Notes: generated by a model not told the origin, from the sequence alone. A stretch of 64,000 nt of DNA from Pseudomonas sp. CAN1 (GCF_030462585.1 NZ_JASMRU010000002.1:1-64000); one strand, 5' to 3'; positions 17,530 through 28,625 are shown, numbered from the stretch's first letter. Numbers and translations are program-made.

Positions 17530-20095
17530 TTCCACCGCTACCACCGCGCCGGTGGCCGACTACCTCGCGCACCTGCCCCTTTCGGCGCAGGAGCGTGAGC
17601 AGCTGGCCCAGGCCGGTTCCTTCAGCGAGCTGCACGAGCAGCTCGCTGGCGATGCCCAGGGCGATGACGCAGCGCTGGCCTCGGTCGGTGCGCGTCTGCG
17701 CCACGGCTATGGCCAGGACCTGGACGATGCGCAGATGCTTGGCATGGACGATAACGGCCGCGCCTACCTCAAGGCCGCGCCGCCGATCCAGCGCACCAAG
17801 GTGATTCCCGAGCCCTGGCGCACCAACCCGATCATGCGCGGCTGGCGCCGCCTGACCGGGCGCAGCAACCCGGCCAAGCCTTCCCGCGACCTGCCCAAGG
17901 CCCGCTGGCAGCGGGTCGGCTCGCTGCGCCGGTTCATCCTGGTCCTGCTCATGCTCGGCCAGACCAGCGTCGCCACCTACTACATGAAAGGCATCCTGCC
18001 CTACCAGGGCTGGGCCTTCGTCGACCTCGAAGAGATCAACCGCCAGACCTTCCTGCAGACCCTGGAACAGGTGCTGCCCTATGCCATCCAGTTCGGCGTG
18101 CTGGCGCTCTTCGCCATTCTCTTCTGCTGGGTCTCGGCAGGCTTCTGGACCGCCCTGATGGGCTTCTGGGAACTGCTCACCGGCCGCGACCGCTACCGTA
18201 TCTCCGGCAGCAGCGCGGGCAGCGAGCCGATTGCCGCCGACGCCCGCACCGCCATCGTCATGCCGATCTGCAACGAAGACGTCCCGCGCGTCTTCGCCGG
18301 CCTGCGGGCGACCTACGAATCGGTGGCGGCCAGCGGCGAGCTGGATCGCTTCGATTTCTTCGTGCTCAGCGACACCAACCAGCCCGACATCGCCATGGCC
18401 GAAGAAAAGGCCTGGATCGAGCTGTGCAAGGAAGCCCTGGGTTTTGGTCGCATCTTCTACCGTCGCCGCCGGCGCCGGGTGAAGCGCAAGAGCGGCAACA
18501 TCGACGACTTCTGCCGTCGCTGGGGTGGCCAGTACAAGTACATGGTCGTCATGGACGCCGACAGCGTGATGAGTGGCGACTGCCTGACCAAGCTGGTGCG
18601 CCTGATGGAGGCCAACCCCGAGGCTGGCATCATCCAGACCGCGCCCAAGGCGTCGGGCATGGACACCCTCTATGCACGCATGCAGCAGTTCGCCACCCGC
18701 GTCTACGGCCCGCTGTTCACCGCCGGCCTGCACTTCTGGCAGCTGGGCGAATCGCACTACTGGGGCCACAACGCGATCATTCGGGTGAAGCCCTTCATCG
18801 AGCACTGCGCCCTGGCGCCGCTGCCGGGCAAGGGTTCCTTCGCCGGTGCGATCCTCTCCCACGACTTCGTCGAAGCCGCGCTGATGCGCCGCGCCGGCTG
18901 GGGCGTGTGGATCGCCTACGACCTGGAAGGCAGCTACGAGGAATTGCCGCCCAACCTGCTGGACGAGCTCAAGCGCGACCGCCGCTGGTGCCACGGCAAC
19001 CTGATGAACTTCCGCCTGTTCCTGGTCAAGGGCATGCACCCGGTGCACCGCGCGGTGTTCCTCACCGGCGTGATGTCCTACCTGTCGGCGCCGCTGTGGT
19101 TCTTCTTCCTGGTGCTGTCCACCGCGCTGCTGGCAGTGCACCAGTTGATGGAGCCGCAGTACTTCCTGGAGCCGCGCCAGCTGTTCCCGATCTGGCCGCA
19201 GTGGCACCCGGAGAAGGCCATCGCCCTGTTCTCCACCACCCTGACTCTGCTGTTCCTGCCCAAGCTGCTCAGCGTCATGCTGATCTGGGCAAAGGGCGCG
19301 AAGGGCTACGGCGGTGTGATCAAGGTGACCATGAGCATGCTGCTGGAGATGTTCTTCTCCGTGCTGCTCGCCCCGGTACGCATGCTCTTCCACACCCGCT
19401 TCGTGCTGGCCGCGTTCCTCGGCTGGGAAGCCCAGTGGAAGTCGCCGCAGCGTGACGACGACGACACCCCGTGGAGCGAGGCGATTCGCCGCCACGGCCT
19501 GCAGACCCTGCTGGGCCTGTGCTGGGCGCTGCTGGTGGCGTGGCTGAACCCGCGCTTCCTGTGGTGGCTGTCGCCCATCGTCGGCGCCCTGATGCTGTCG
19601 ATCCCGGTCTCGGTGATCAGCAGCCGGGTCAAGCTGGGCCTGGCCTCGCGCGACGAGAAACTGTTCCTCATCCCCGAGGAATACGACACCCCGCGCGAGC
19701 TGCGTGCCACCGACGAGTACACCTATCAGAACCGCTGGCAGGCGCTGAAGGACGGCTTCGTCCGTTCCGCCGTCGACCCGGTGCTGAACGCCCTGGCCTG
19801 CGCCATGGGCACCGCCCGCCACGGCCAGTCCGCCGCCATCGAAGCGACCCGCAGCGCGCTGGTCGAGAAGGCGCTGGAAGCCGGCCCCGAGCAGCTTGAC
19901 GGCAACCGCCGCCTGGCGCTGCTGAGCGACCCGGTGGCGCTGTCGCGCCTGCACCTGGCGCTCTGGCAGGGCGACAAGGAACAGTGGATCGGCCCGTGGC
20001 GGCAATCGCTGCAGGCCGACGCCCATGCCCCGGCAGTGCCCCTGGCACCGGTCGCGGAGCAGGGCGCCATGGCGCTGCCCGCCGCGCAATCCTGA
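17522..20095 (+). CDS. opgH: Glucans biosynthesis glucosyltransferase H
   Basis: An 857-residue inner-membrane family-2 glycosyltransferase that polymerises glucose from UDP-glucose into the beta-1,2-linked backbone of periplasmic glucans. Catalytic landmarks are [19 protein letters not shown], the DxD-type [10 protein letters not shown], the acceptor-side [14 protein letters not shown] and [10 protein letters not shown] (QxxRW-like). Membrane helices flank the domain near residues 140-230 and 510-700. The start at ATG 17522 overlaps opgG and begins [11 protein letters not shown]; the frame is open further upstream inside opgG. The opgGH order is conserved in proteobacteria. Confidence 0.93.
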   Translation: MNNSTATTAPVADYLAHLPLSAQEREQLAQAGSFSELHEQLAGDAQGDDAALASVGARLRHGYGQDLDDAQMLGMDDNGRAYLKAAPPIQRTKVIPEPWRTNPIMRGWRRLTGRSNPAKPSRDLPKARWQRVGSLRRFILVLLMLGQTSVATYYMKGILPYQGWAFVDLEEINRQTFLQTLEQVLPYAIQFGVLALFAILFCWVSAGFWTALMGFWELLTGRDRYRISGSSAGSEPIAADARTAIVMPICNEDVPRVFAGLRATYESVAASGELDRFDFFVLSDTNQPDIAMAEEKAWIELCKEALGFGRIFYRRRRRRVKRKSGNIDDFCRRWGGQYKYMVVMDADSVMSGDCLTKLVRLMEANPEAGIIQTAPKASGMDTLYARMQQFATRVYGPLFTAGLHFWQLGESHYWGHNAIIRVKPFIEHCALAPLPGKGSFAGAILSHDFVEAALMRRAGWGVWIAYDLEGSYEELPPNLLDELKRDRRWCHGNLMNFRLFLVKGMHPVHRAVFLTGVMSYLSAPLWFFFLVLSTALLAVHQLMEPQYFLEPRQLFPIWPQWHPEKAIALFSTTLTLLFLPKLLSVMLIWAKGAKGYGGVIKVTMSMLLEMFFSVLLAPVRMLFHTRFVLAAFLGWEAQWKSPQRDDDDTPWSEAIRRHGLQTLLGLCWALLVAWLNPRFLWWLSPIVGALMLSIPVSVISSRVKLGLASRDEKLFLIPEEYDTPRELRATDEYTYQNRWQALKDGFVRSAVDPVLNALACAMGTARHGQSAAIEATRSALVEKALEAGPEQLDGNRRLALLSDPVALSRLHLALWQGDKEQWIGPWRQSLQADAHAPAVPLAPVAEQGAMALPAAQS

Positions 20096-20100
20096 CCCAG

Positions 20101-20134
20101 CGCCTCCCTCGTCCCGTCCGGGGCGAGGGAGGCG
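20101..20134 (+). terminator. Probable terminator after opgGH
   Basis: CGCCTCCCTCG (20101-20111) pairs perfectly with CGAGGGAGGCG (20124-20134), an 11-bp stem with a 12-nt loop beginning 5 bp after the opgH stop. The downstream T-rich stretch is weak. Confidence 0.55.
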
Positions 20135-20318
20135 TGGCGGTTTAGCCTGTTTTCCCCGCGCACCGCTGCTGGTACCCTTCGCCAGCTATCCAGAAAAGAT
20201 TGAGATATCCGCCGCATGGGGTACGCTTCGCACCCTTCTGTGCCCGGCATGCCTGGGCGCGCGCGATTCGATCGCTGGAAAAAACAAGAAGTTCTTTCAC
20301 TTGCTTGGGAGTATGGGG

Positions 20319-21116
20319 ATGAAAAAGTACCTGGCATCGCTGGTGATGGGCGTCTGCGCCCTGGTCAGCGTGAGCGCGGCTCAGGCCGGCGCCATCGATG
20401 AAGCGGCCAAGCGCGGCACCCTGCGCGTGGGCATGGACCCGACCTACATGCCGTTCGAGATGACCAACAAGCGCGGTCAGATCGTCGGCTTCGAAGTGGA
20501 CCTGCTCAAGGCCATGGCCAAGGCCATGAACGTCAAGCTGGAGCTGGTCTCCACCGGTTACGACGGCATCATCCCGGCCCTGCTCACCGACAAGTTCGAC
20601 ATGATCGGCTCGGGCATGACCCTGACCCAGGAACGCAACCTGCGCCTGAACTTCTCCGATCCCTTCATCGTGGTCGGCCAGACCCTGCTGATCCGCAAGG
20701 AGCTGCAAGGCGAGATCAAGTCCTACAAGGACCTGAACGATGCGAAATACCGCATCACCTCGAAGATCGGCACCACCGGCGAATTCGTTGCCAAGAAGCA
20801 GCTGTCCAAGGCCCAGTACCACGGCTTCGACAACGAGCCCGAAGCGGTCATGGACGTGGTCAACGGCAAGGCCGACGCCTTCATCTACGACTCGCCCTAC
20901 AACGTCGTTGGCGTGAGCAAGTTCGGCGCCGGCAAGCTGGTGCACCTGGACCAGCCATTCACCTACGAGCCGCTGGCCTTCGGCCTGAAGAAGGGCGACT
21001 ACGACTCGATCAACTTCATCAACAACTTCCTCAAGCAGATCCGTGAAGACGGCACCTACGATCGTCTGCATGACAAGTGGTTCAAGAACACCGACTGGCT
21101 CAAGGACATGGAATAA
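20319..21116 (+). CDS. Amino-acid ABC transporter substrate-binding protein
   Basis: A 265-residue periplasmic family-3 binding protein. Signal peptide 1-23 (MKKYLASLVMGVCALVSVSAAQA), then GTLRVGMDPTYMPFEM, the canonical opening of polar amino acid binding proteins, and DMIGSGMTLTQERNLRLNFSD. It is the first gene of a three-gene importer (PA5076-5074 type). Start at ATG 20319 has GGGAG (20307-20311) at 7-nt spacing; the ATG two codons earlier is too close. The ligand cannot be read from sequence. Confidence 0.88.
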   Translation: MKKYLASLVMGVCALVSVSAAQAGAIDEAAKRGTLRVGMDPTYMPFEMTNKRGQIVGFEVDLLKAMAKAMNVKLELVSTGYDGIIPALLTDKFDMIGSGMTLTQERNLRLNFSDPFIVVGQTLLIRKELQGEIKSYKDLNDAKYRITSKIGTTGEFVAKKQLSKAQYHGFDNEPEAVMDVVNGKADAFIYDSPYNVVGVSKFGAGKLVHLDQPFTYEPLAFGLKKGDYDSINFINNFLKQIREDGTYDRLHDKWFKNTDWLKDME

Positions 21117-21141
21117 TCCACGTCTGACGCAAGTCGACCCG

Positions 21142-21166
21142 ACGCGCAGGCCACAAGCCTGCGCGT
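21142..21166 (+). other. Intercistronic hairpin with CACAA loop
   Basis: ACGCGCAGGC / GCCTGCGCGT is a perfect 10-bp stem with CACAA loop, in the gap between binding-protein and permease genes. It shares 17 contiguous bases with the hairpin at 2072-2095. Likely a partial terminator or mRNA-stabilising element giving excess binding protein. Confidence 0.6.
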
Positions 21167-21189
21167 TCGCATTTTCACGGTAGAGATTC

Positions 21190-22152
21190 GTGGCTAGAAC
21201 GAAACGCGCAACCTGGCCCTGGCACGGGCTGACCGGACTGATCCTGCTGATGATCGGCCTGGCCCTCTGGTACTCCACTTCGCTGATCTCCTACGAGTGG
21301 CGCTGGAATCGCGTCCCGCAGTACTTCGCCTACCAGGCCGAAGAACCGCTGCGTGCGGACAACGTCTCGCGGGTGGAGAAGATCGAGGACCAGGGCGGCA
21401 ATGCCCGCGTCACCCTGGAGGACGAGGACGGCAAGCAGCAGGTGCTGACCGTGGCCGCCGACAGCCTGCAGTTCTCCGAGAACGACGACGTCGCCGAGGG
21501 CGATGTGGTCGGCTCGACTCGCCACTGGGCCGCCGGCCCGCTGGCCTGGGGCCTGTGGACCACGGTGTGGATTTCCTTCGTTTCCGGTGCGTTCGGCCTG
21601 TTCATCGGTCTGTTCACCGGTCTCTGCCGCCTGTCGAAGAATCCGACCCTGCACGACCTCTCGACCCTCTACGTCGAGCTGGTACGCGGCACGCCGCTGC
21701 TGGTGCAGATCTTCATCTTCTACTTCTTCATCGGCACCGTGCTGAACCTCTCCCGCGAGTTCGCCGGGGTGGCGGCACTGGCGCTGTTCACCGGCGCCTA
21801 TGTGGCCGAGATCGTTCGTGCCGGCGTGCAGTCCATTGCCCGTGGCCAGGACGAAGCCGCACGCTCCCTGGGCCTGAACGCTGCGCAGTCGATGCGCCAC
21901 GTGATCCTGCCGCAGGCCTTCAAACGCGTGCTGCCGCCGCTGGCCGGGCAGTTCATCAGCCTGGTCAAGGACACTTCCCTGGTCTCGGTGATCGCCATCA
22001 CCGAGCTGACCAAGAGCGGCCGCGAGGCGATCACCACCTCGTTCTCCACGTTCGAGATCTGGTTCTGCGTCGCCGCGCTCTATCTCGTGATCAACCTGCC
22101 GCTGTCGCATCTGGCGGGGCGTCTGGAGCGGAGGCTCGGCCAAAGTGATTGA
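21190..22152 (+). CDS. Amino-acid ABC transporter permease with inserted periplasmic segment
   Basis: A 320-residue HisM/GlnP-type permease, longer than the usual 220-250. The first TM helix (residues about 13-30) is followed by a charged non-membrane stretch to about residue 112 ([19 protein letters not shown] and so on). The conserved core then starts [20 protein letters not shown]. The EAA loop is [25 protein letters not shown] start at 21190. It overlaps the ATPase gene by 8 bp. Together with its neighbours it should import a polar amino acid. Confidence 0.87.
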   Translation: MARTKRATWPWHGLTGLILLMIGLALWYSTSLISYEWRWNRVPQYFAYQAEEPLRADNVSRVEKIEDQGGNARVTLEDEDGKQQVLTVAADSLQFSENDDVAEGDVVGSTRHWAAGPLAWGLWTTVWISFVSGAFGLFIGLFTGLCRLSKNPTLHDLSTLYVELVRGTPLLVQIFIFYFFIGTVLNLSREFAGVAALALFTGAYVAEIVRAGVQSIARGQDEAARSLGLNAAQSMRHVILPQAFKRVLPPLAGQFISLVKDTSLVSVIAITELTKSGREAITTSFSTFEIWFCVAALYLVINLPLSHLAGRLERRLGQSD

Positions 22153-22879
22153 AGTGCGTAATCTGACCAAGGTCTACGACACCCGCGGGCTGGTCGTGCG
22201 CGCGGTGGACGACGTCAGCACCGGCGTCGCCCGCGGCGAAGTGGTGGTGGTGATCGGGCCATCCGGCTCGGGCAAGTCCACCTTCCTGCGCTGCCTCAAC
22301 GGCCTGGAAGAGTTCGACTCCGGCTCGGTGAGCATCGACGGCGTCGACCTCGCCAACCCGAAGACCGACATCAACGCCTACCGCCGCGAAGTCGGCATGG
22401 TGTTCCAGCACTTCAACCTGTTCCCGCACATGACCGTGCTGGAGAATCTGTGCCTGGCGCAGAAAGTCGTGCGCAAGCGCGGCAAGGCCGAGCGCGAGGC
22501 CAAGGCCAAGGCGCTGCTGGAGAAGGTCGGCATCGGCCAGAAGGCCAACGAATACCCGTCGCGCCTCTCCGGTGGCCAGCAGCAGCGCGTGGCGATTGCC
22601 CGTGCGCTGTGCATGGAGCCGAAGGTGATGCTGTTCGACGAACCGACCTCGGCGCTCGATCCGGAAATGGTCGGCGAGGTGCTGGACGTGATGAAGACCC
22701 TGGCGCTGGAAGGCATGACCATGGTCTGCGTGACCCACGAAATGGGTTTCGCCCGCGAAGTGGCGGACCGCGTGCTGTTCTTCGATCACGGCAAGCTGCT
22801 GGAAGACGCCGCTCCGGCAGAGTTCTTCGCCCAGCCCAAGGATGCCCGCGCGCAGTCGTTCCTGCGCCAGGTGCTGTGA
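22145..22879 (+). CDS. Amino-acid ABC transporter ATP-binding protein
   Basis: A 244-residue GlnQ/HisP-like ATPase. Walker [10 protein letters not shown] near residue 38, Q-loop [12 protein letters not shown], signature [15 protein letters not shown], Walker [15 protein letters not shown] and the switch His in [10 protein letters not shown] are all present. The start is GTG 22145, inside the permease gene. Completes the 20.3-22.9 kb importer; a strong terminator follows at 22899. Confidence 0.92.
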   Translation: MIEVRNLTKVYDTRGLVVRAVDDVSTGVARGEVVVVIGPSGSGKSTFLRCLNGLEEFDSGSVSIDGVDLANPKTDINAYRREVGMVFQHFNLFPHMTVLENLCLAQKVVRKRGKAEREAKAKALLEKVGIGQKANEYPSRLSGGQQQRVAIARALCMEPKVMLFDEPTSALDPEMVGEVLDVMKTLALEGMTMVCVTHEMGFAREVADRVLFFDHGKLLEDAAPAEFFAQPKDARAQSFLRQVL

Positions 22880-22898
22880 GGCTGCTGCCGCGCTGAAG

Positions 22899-22922
22899 AA
22901 GCCGCCTTCGGGCGGCTTTTTT
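22899..22922 (+). terminator. Rho-independent terminator of the ABC operon
   Basis: AAGCCGCC-TTCG-GGCGGCTT followed by TTTT: an 8-bp stem with a stable UUCG-type tetraloop and T-run, 20 bp after the ATPase stop. Confidence 0.9.
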
Positions 22923-22950
22923 CTGCCCGTTCGAGGAGGTATCTGCTCTT

Positions 22951-23017
22951 GTAGGAGCGAGCTTGCTCGCGAACCGAGTCCGCAGCGGGGCTTGTTCGCG
23001 AGCAAGCTCGCTCCTAC
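22951..23017. repeat. Dispersed inverted repeat (REP-like), copy 2
   Basis: GTAGGAGCGAGCTTGCTCGC at the left end and GCGAGCAAGCTCGCTCCTAC at the right end: the two 20-bp arms are perfect inverses around a GC-rich centre. The most symmetrical copy in the window. Confidence 0.88.
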
Positions 23018-23050
23018 GAAAAACGACTCCGGCGTTCGCTGGTGATCCCT

Positions 23051-23099
23051 CAAGTCCCAGGCATAAAGAAACCGCCCCCGGGGCGGTTTCTTCTGCAGC
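23051..23099. terminator. Terminator cassette, upstream copy
   Basis: AAAGAAACCGCCCC-CG-GGGCGGTTTCTT bidirectional hairpin. The surrounding 49 bp (CAAGTCCCAGGCA...TTCTGCAGC) is nearly identical to 23250-23299, the terminator abutting the rhlE stop. Confidence 0.8.
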
Positions 23100-23100
23100 G

Positions 23101-23133
23101 GCGGATAACGCCGTAAGCGTTATGCGCCCTACG
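23101..23133. repeat. 33-bp GATAACGCC repeat, copy A
   Basis: Starts GCGGATAACGCC and ends GCGTTATGCGCCCTACG. It differs from the copy at 28771-28803 only in the central four bases (GTAA here, TGGG there). The core ATAACGC...GCGTTAT is palindromic. Confidence 0.8.
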
Positions 23134-23158
23134 CGGGCAAGTGAGGGGCGGAGATTTT

Positions 23159-23229
23159 GTAGGAGCGGACTCTGTCCGCGATAGGTCCGCATCGCGCCGG
23201 AAACCATCGCGGACGGAGTCCGCTCCTAC
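23159..23229. repeat. Inverted repeat of the GGACTCTGTCC type
   Basis: Left arm GTAGGAGCGGACTCTGTCCG, right arm CGGACGGAGTCCGCTCCTAC. The outer GTAGGAGCG/CGCTCCTAC ends match the other REP-like family, but the inner sequence differs, so it is a related but distinct extragenic palindrome. Confidence 0.8.
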
Positions 23230-23249
23230 GATTACGGGCGCGCTGGCAG

Positions 23250-23299
23250 CAAATCCCAGGCAAAAAGAAACCGCCCCGAGGGGCGGTTTCTTCTGCAGC
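23250..23299 (-). terminator. Terminator of rhlE
   Basis: GAAACCGCCCC / GGGGCGGTTTC hairpin with a T-rich tail on the minus strand (TTTCTTTTT), directly beyond the rhlE stop codon at 23301. Near-duplicate of 23051-23099. Confidence 0.88.
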
Positions 23300-23300
23300 A

Positions 23301-25358
23301 TCAGTCGCGGTTGCGGGTCAGCAGCGCGGGACGCTCGGTCTTGCGGCGCGGTTCCAGCTCTTCCAGCTGCTCCGGCGTCGGGAAGCGGTCGGTACGCACC
23401 AGGTCGCGCTTGTTGATCACCACCGGTTGGCGGGTCGGCTTGGCGGCGCCGTATTCGCTGGGCTCACGCAGCGGGGCGTCGTTCATGCGCGAGGCTGGGG
23501 CCTTGCCGCCACGCTTGCGCTGGCCTTGACCCTGGCCCTGCTTGCCCTGACCGTTGCTGCCCTGGCCACGAGCGCCGCTGCCATTGGGCTTCTTCGCGGC
23601 CTTGCCCTGACCTTGGCCCTGACCACGGCCTTGAGCGCCCTGGCCTTGGCCGCCGCCCTGGCTGCCCTGGCTGCGAGGACGTTGCTGGCCCTGGTTCTGG
23701 CCCTGACCTTGCGCCTGACCCTGACCGCCACGGCGGCGTTGGCCGCGTGGCTGGTCCTTGTCCGGGAACGGGCTGACGTAGTCGGCGCGGTTGCCGAAGT
23801 TGTCGAAGTCGTCGTCGAGGAATTCTTCCGGGTCGCGATTGCCATCGACGGCTTTCGGCGCGCGGGTCGGCTTGGGCTGCTGCTGGCGACCCTGGTCCTG
23901 CTGGCGCGGCTGACGGGGTTCACGGGGCTCACGCGCTTGAGCGTTGGCGCTCGGCTGAGCGTCGCCGCCCTGGCCGTCGCCCTTCTTCTTGCCGCGACCG
24001 CCACGACGGCGGCGCTTGCCAGCCGGCTTGTCACCGTCGGCACCTTCGCCTTCAGCGCTGGGGGCGGCGCTCTGCTGCTCCTGGGCCTGCGGCTGTTGCG
24101 GCTTGTCCTTGTTGCGGTCCTTGCGCTCGCCGCGCTTGGCCTTATCCTTGCGCGGTTGGCGCTGGGGAGCTTCCTTCGGCTCGGGCTGCTGGACTTCCGG
24201 CAGCACGGTGTCGGGGTCGAAGCCCAGCATGTCGCCATCGGGGATGCGCTGCTTGGTCAGGCGCTCGATGGCCTTGAGCAGCTTGTCCTCGTCCGGCGCC
24301 ACCAGCGAGATGGCTTCACCGGTACGACCGGCGCGGCCGGTACGGCCGATGCGGTGGACGTAGTCTTCCTCGACGTTGGGCAGCTCGTAGTTGACCACGT
24401 GGGGCAACTGGTCGATGTCCAGGCCGCGGGCGGCGATGTCGGTGGCGACCAGGATGCGCACGTCGTTGGCCTTGAAGTCGGCCAGGGCCTTGGTGCGCGC
24501 GTTCTGGCTCTTGTTGCCGTGGATCGCGGCGGCCGGCAGGCCATGCTTGGTCAGGTACTCGGCCAGGCGGTTGGCGCCGTGCTTGGTACGGGTGAACACC
24601 AGCACCTGTTCCCAGGCACCCATGGTCACCAGGTGCGCCAGCAGGGCGCGCTTCTGCACGGACGGAATGCGGAACACGCGCTGCTCGATACGCTCGACGG
24701 TGGTGTTCGGCGGGGTGACCTCGATGCGCTCCGGGTTGTGCAGGAGCTTGTTGGTGAGGTCGATGATGTCTTTCGAGAAGGTCGCCGAGAACAGCAGGTT
24801 CTGGCGCTTGGCCGGCAGCTTGGCGAGGACCTTCTTGACGTCATGGATGAAGCCCATGTCGAGCATGCGGTCGGCTTCGTCGAGGACGAGGATTTCCACG
24901 CGGGACAGGTCGACGCTGCCCTGACCGATCAGGTCGAGCAGGCGGCCGGGGCAGGCGACCAGGACGTCGACGCCCTTGGACATGGCCTGCACCTGCGGAT
25001 TCATGCCGACGCCGCCGAAGATGCAGGCGCTTTTCAGGGGCAGGTCGCGGGCGTAGACCTTGAAGCTGTCGTGCACCTGGGCAGCCAACTCGCGGGTCGG
25101 GGTCAGTACCAGGACGCGGGCCTGGCGTGGGCCATGGCGGTGTTCGCGGTCCGGGTGGCCTTCGGGGAACAGGCGTTCGAGCACCGGGAGGGCGAAGCCG
25201 CCGGTTTTGCCGGTGCCGGTCTGAGCGGCAACCATGAGGTCGCGGCCTTGCAGTACGGCGGGGATGGCGCGTTCCTGGACGGGAGTGGGGCGCGCGTAGC
25301 CGGCGGCTTCAACGGCGCCAGCCAGGGCCTCGGAGAGACCGAGGGAAGTAAAGGACAT
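23301..25358 (-). CDS. rhlE: DEAD-box ATP-dependent RNA helicase RhlE type
   Basis: A 685-residue RNA helicase. The core (about 1-375) has the Q motif, AAQTGTGKT (motif I), [22 protein letters not shown] (DEAD), FSATF (motif III) and [13 protein letters not shown] (motif VI). From about residue 400 the protein is a low-complexity tail rich in Gln, Gly, Lys, Arg and Ala (blocks such as [19 protein letters not shown]), probably disordered and RNA-binding, ending in a short conserved-looking segment. RhlE-type helicases act in RNA remodelling, ribosome assembly and mRNA decay. The long tail fits the RhlE2 paralogue of P. aeruginosa (PA0428). ATG at 25358. Confidence 0.9.
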   Translation of the reverse strand: MSFTSLGLSEALAGAVEAAGYARPTPVQERAIPAVLQGRDLMVAAQTGTGKTGGFALPVLERLFPEGHPDREHRHGPRQARVLVLTPTRELAAQVHDSFKVYARDLPLKSACIFGGVGMNPQVQAMSKGVDVLVACPGRLLDLIGQGSVDLSRVEILVLDEADRMLDMGFIHDVKKVLAKLPAKRQNLLFSATFSKDIIDLTNKLLHNPERIEVTPPNTTVERIEQRVFRIPSVQKRALLAHLVTMGAWEQVLVFTRTKHGANRLAEYLTKHGLPAAAIHGNKSQNARTKALADFKANDVRILVATDIAARGLDIDQLPHVVNYELPNVEEDYVHRIGRTGRAGRTGEAISLVAPDEDKLLKAIERLTKQRIPDGDMLGFDPDTVLPEVQQPEPKEAPQRQPRKDKAKRGERKDRNKDKPQQPQAQEQQSAAPSAEGEGADGDKPAGKRRRRGGRGKKKGDGQGGDAQPSANAQAREPREPRQPRQQDQGRQQQPKPTRAPKAVDGNRDPEEFLDDDFDNFGNRADYVSPFPDKDQPRGQRRRGGQGQAQGQGQNQGQQRPRSQGSQGGGQGQGAQGRGQGQGQGKAAKKPNGSGARGQGSNGQGKQGQGQGQRKRGGKAPASRMNDAPLREPSEYGAAKPTRQPVVINKRDLVRTDRFPTPEQLEELEPRRKTERPALLTRNRD

Positions 25359-25512
25359 GCGGGGTTCCTGTAGGCCGGCGACCTGCCGGCTCGAGGGCGC
25401 GTGATTTCAGGCTCGGGGCGAGCGCTCAGCCGATGGCTGGAAGCACCCCGTCCACGATACGCCGGCGTTGCGCTGGCCGGGATCGCGGACGGTAAGCCCG
25501 GAGCAATGATCC

Positions 25513-26361
25513 TCAGCGGGGGAGCTTGAGGTTGTTCCAGAGCGCCAGGCTGGGTTCAGCCTGGTTCAGGGTGTAGAAATGCAGACCCGGTGCGCCGCCC
25601 TCGAGGAGGCGTTCGCACATATCGGTAATGACCTGCTCACCAAAGGCCTGGATGCTGGCGATGTCGTCGCCGTAGGCTTCCAGCTGCTTGCGAATCCAGC
25701 GGGGGATTTCCGCGCCACAGGCGTCGGAGAAGCGGGCCAGTTTGGTGTAGTTGGTGATCGGCATGATACCCGGTACGACCGGAATGCTGACACCGAGTTT
25801 CTCCGCACGCTCGACAAAATGGAAGTAGCTGTCGGCGTTGAAGAAGTATTGTGTGATGGCAGAGTCGGCGCCGGCTTTGACCTTGCGCACGAAATTCGCC
25901 AAATCATCCTCGAAATTGCGCGCTTGCGGGTGAACTTCCGGATAGGCGGCAACTTCGATGTGGAAGTGGTCGCCGGTTTCGGCGCGGATGAATTCCACCA
26001 GTTCGTTGGCGTAGCGCAACTCGCCGCTGGCCATGCCCATGCCCGAAGGCAGGTCGCCGCGCAGGGCGACGATGCGGCGGATGCCGGCATCCTTGTAGTG
26101 CGCCAGCAGGGCGGAGAGCTCAGGCTTGGTATCGCCGACGCAGGACAGGTGCGGGGCGGTCGGCACCTGTACGTCGCCGTCCAGCTGCAGCACGGTGGTC
26201 AGGGTGCGGTCACGGGTGGAACCGCCGGCACCGTAGGTGCAGGAGAAGAAGTCGGGTTTTTTCGCGGCCAGCTGGCGCGCGGTGGCCAGCAGCTTTTCAT
26301 GGCCGGCTTCGGTCTTGGCGGGGAAGAACTCGAAGCTGAAGCGGCGTTCTTTCTGACTCAT
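25513..26361 (-). CDS. metF: 5,10-methylenetetrahydrofolate reductase
   Basis: A 282-residue FAD flavoenzyme making 5-methyl-THF for methionine synthesis. Conserved segments: FSFEFFPAKTEAG at the start (catalytic Glu region), FFSCTYGAGGSTRD, ALRGDLPSG, VAAYPEVHPQA and AITQYFFNADSY. Length is close to the E. coli enzyme. It is the last gene of the sahH-HD hydrolase-metF cluster and reads away from the SAH riboswitch, so it may respond to S-adenosylhomocysteine if cotranscribed. Confidence 0.94.
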   Translation of the reverse strand: MSQKERRFSFEFFPAKTEAGHEKLLATARQLAAKKPDFFSCTYGAGGSTRDRTLTTVLQLDGDVQVPTAPHLSCVGDTKPELSALLAHYKDAGIRRIVALRGDLPSGMGMASGELRYANELVEFIRAETGDHFHIEVAAYPEVHPQARNFEDDLANFVRKVKAGADSAITQYFFNADSYFHFVERAEKLGVSIPVVPGIMPITNYTKLARFSDACGAEIPRWIRKQLEAYGDDIASIQAFGEQVITDMCERLLEGGAPGLHFYTLNQAEPSLALWNNLKLPR

Positions 26362-26415
26362 GGTCGTTCCTTCGGCGCCGCGTCATCGCGTGGCTGCCGG
26401 CATGTGCCGTCGACT

Positions 26416-26946
26416 TCAGAAGTAACGGCGGTAGTTGTCTATCTTCGCGCGCAGTCGCTCGGCGCTGGGCTCGTGCACATGGCCGAGGGCGGCCAGGATG
26501 CGCTGCGACTCCACGTGGTAGTCGGCGATCTTGCTCCGCGCCCAGGTCGAGGGTGGCGGCTGCAGGTTGGTGATGCGGTCGCACAGCTTGACGATCGCAT
26601 ACTGCGGCGCGCCGGTCGCCAGCCTTTCGAGGTAGTCGTCCAGCGGCAGCTTGCCGCCTTCCACCACCTTGCTCAGGTGCCGGGCGCCCTCGGCGACGAA
26701 CTCGCCGAAACGCGTCTGCAGTTCCTTGAAGGGCACCGGGGTGTCTTCGAGCACGTCGTGCAGCAGGGCTATCTGGACGGTTTCCGCCAGGCGCTCGATG
26801 GGCGCTGCGCGGTCGGCCGCCATCACTTCATTGGCTACCATCGCCAGATGAACCGCATAGGGCAGCGTCGAGGCCGTGAGCGTCTGCCCGGCGTGGGCGC
26901 CAGCGGCGAAGAGCCAGGCTTCGTTGTAGCTGTCCTGCAGATCCAT
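26416..26946 (-). CDS. HD-domain phosphohydrolase, SpoT/MESH1-like
   Basis: A 176-residue HD-superfamily protein. It shows AGQTLTASTLPYAVHL (first metal His), IALLHDVLEDTPV (HD pair plus ED, as in SpoT-type ppGpp hydrolases) and KLCDRITNLQPP (downstream Asp/Asn). It resembles stand-alone (p)ppGpp or NADPH hydrolases of the MESH1 size class, though the substrate is not established. The start is put at ATG 26946 (MDLQDSYNEAW); the open frame reaches 27006 but overlaps the sahH stop. It sits between sahH and metF on the same strand, with gaps of 59 and 54 bp. Confidence 0.8.
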   Translation of the reverse strand: MDLQDSYNEAWLFAAGAHAGQTLTASTLPYAVHLAMVANEVMAADRAAPIERLAETVQIALLHDVLEDTPVPFKELQTRFGEFVAEGARHLSKVVEGGKLPLDDYLERLATGAPQYAIVKLCDRITNLQPPPSTWARSKIADYHVESQRILAALGHVHEPSAERLRAKIDNYRRYF

Positions 26947-27005
26947 GCGGCGGTCCGTCCAGATGGCAAAGAGGGCAGGCGATTGCTCGTCTGCCCTCCG
27001 GCACA

Positions 27006-28580
<1,575 letters not shown>

Positions 28581-28596
28581 TTATTGAAGCCTGCGG

Positions 28597-28625
28597 ATTA
28601 TAGCCATGGCGCATGACAAGCCAAA
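28597..28625 (-). promoter_or_regulatory. Sigma-70 promoter candidate for sahH
   Basis: Minus-strand -10 TATAAT (28602-28597) with TTTGGC (28625-28620) 17 bp upstream. The expected start site is about 40 bp before the riboswitch, with a CGACCGG/CCGGTCG hairpin (28561-28580) in between. Confidence 0.6.

Larger units (their letters stand above)
22880..23300. other. 421-bp gene-free junction filled with hairpins and repeats
   Basis: No coding potential is seen. In order it holds an intrinsic terminator (22899-22922), a REP-like inverted repeat (22951-23017), a terminator cassette (23051-23099), a 33-bp element also found at 28771 (23101-23133), a second inverted repeat type (23159-23229) and a near copy of the terminator cassette (23250-23299). 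It separates a PA507x-like block from a PA0428-like block. Confidence 0.8.

Noticed and set aside
17429-20089. 886-codon minus-strand open frame opposite opgH
   Set aside because: Codon-position artefact of high GC content; composition is non-protein-like and opgH is unambiguous on the plus strand.
22951-23229. Possible CRISPR array from repeated GTAGGAGCG motifs
   Set aside because: The units are inverted, few, unevenly spaced and dispersed across the window; no cas genes are present. They are extragenic palindromes.
23427-25373. 648-codon plus-strand open frame opposite rhlE
   Set aside because: Leu/Ala/Val-biased antisense translation of the helicase and its repeat tail; no family features apart from false hydrophobicity.
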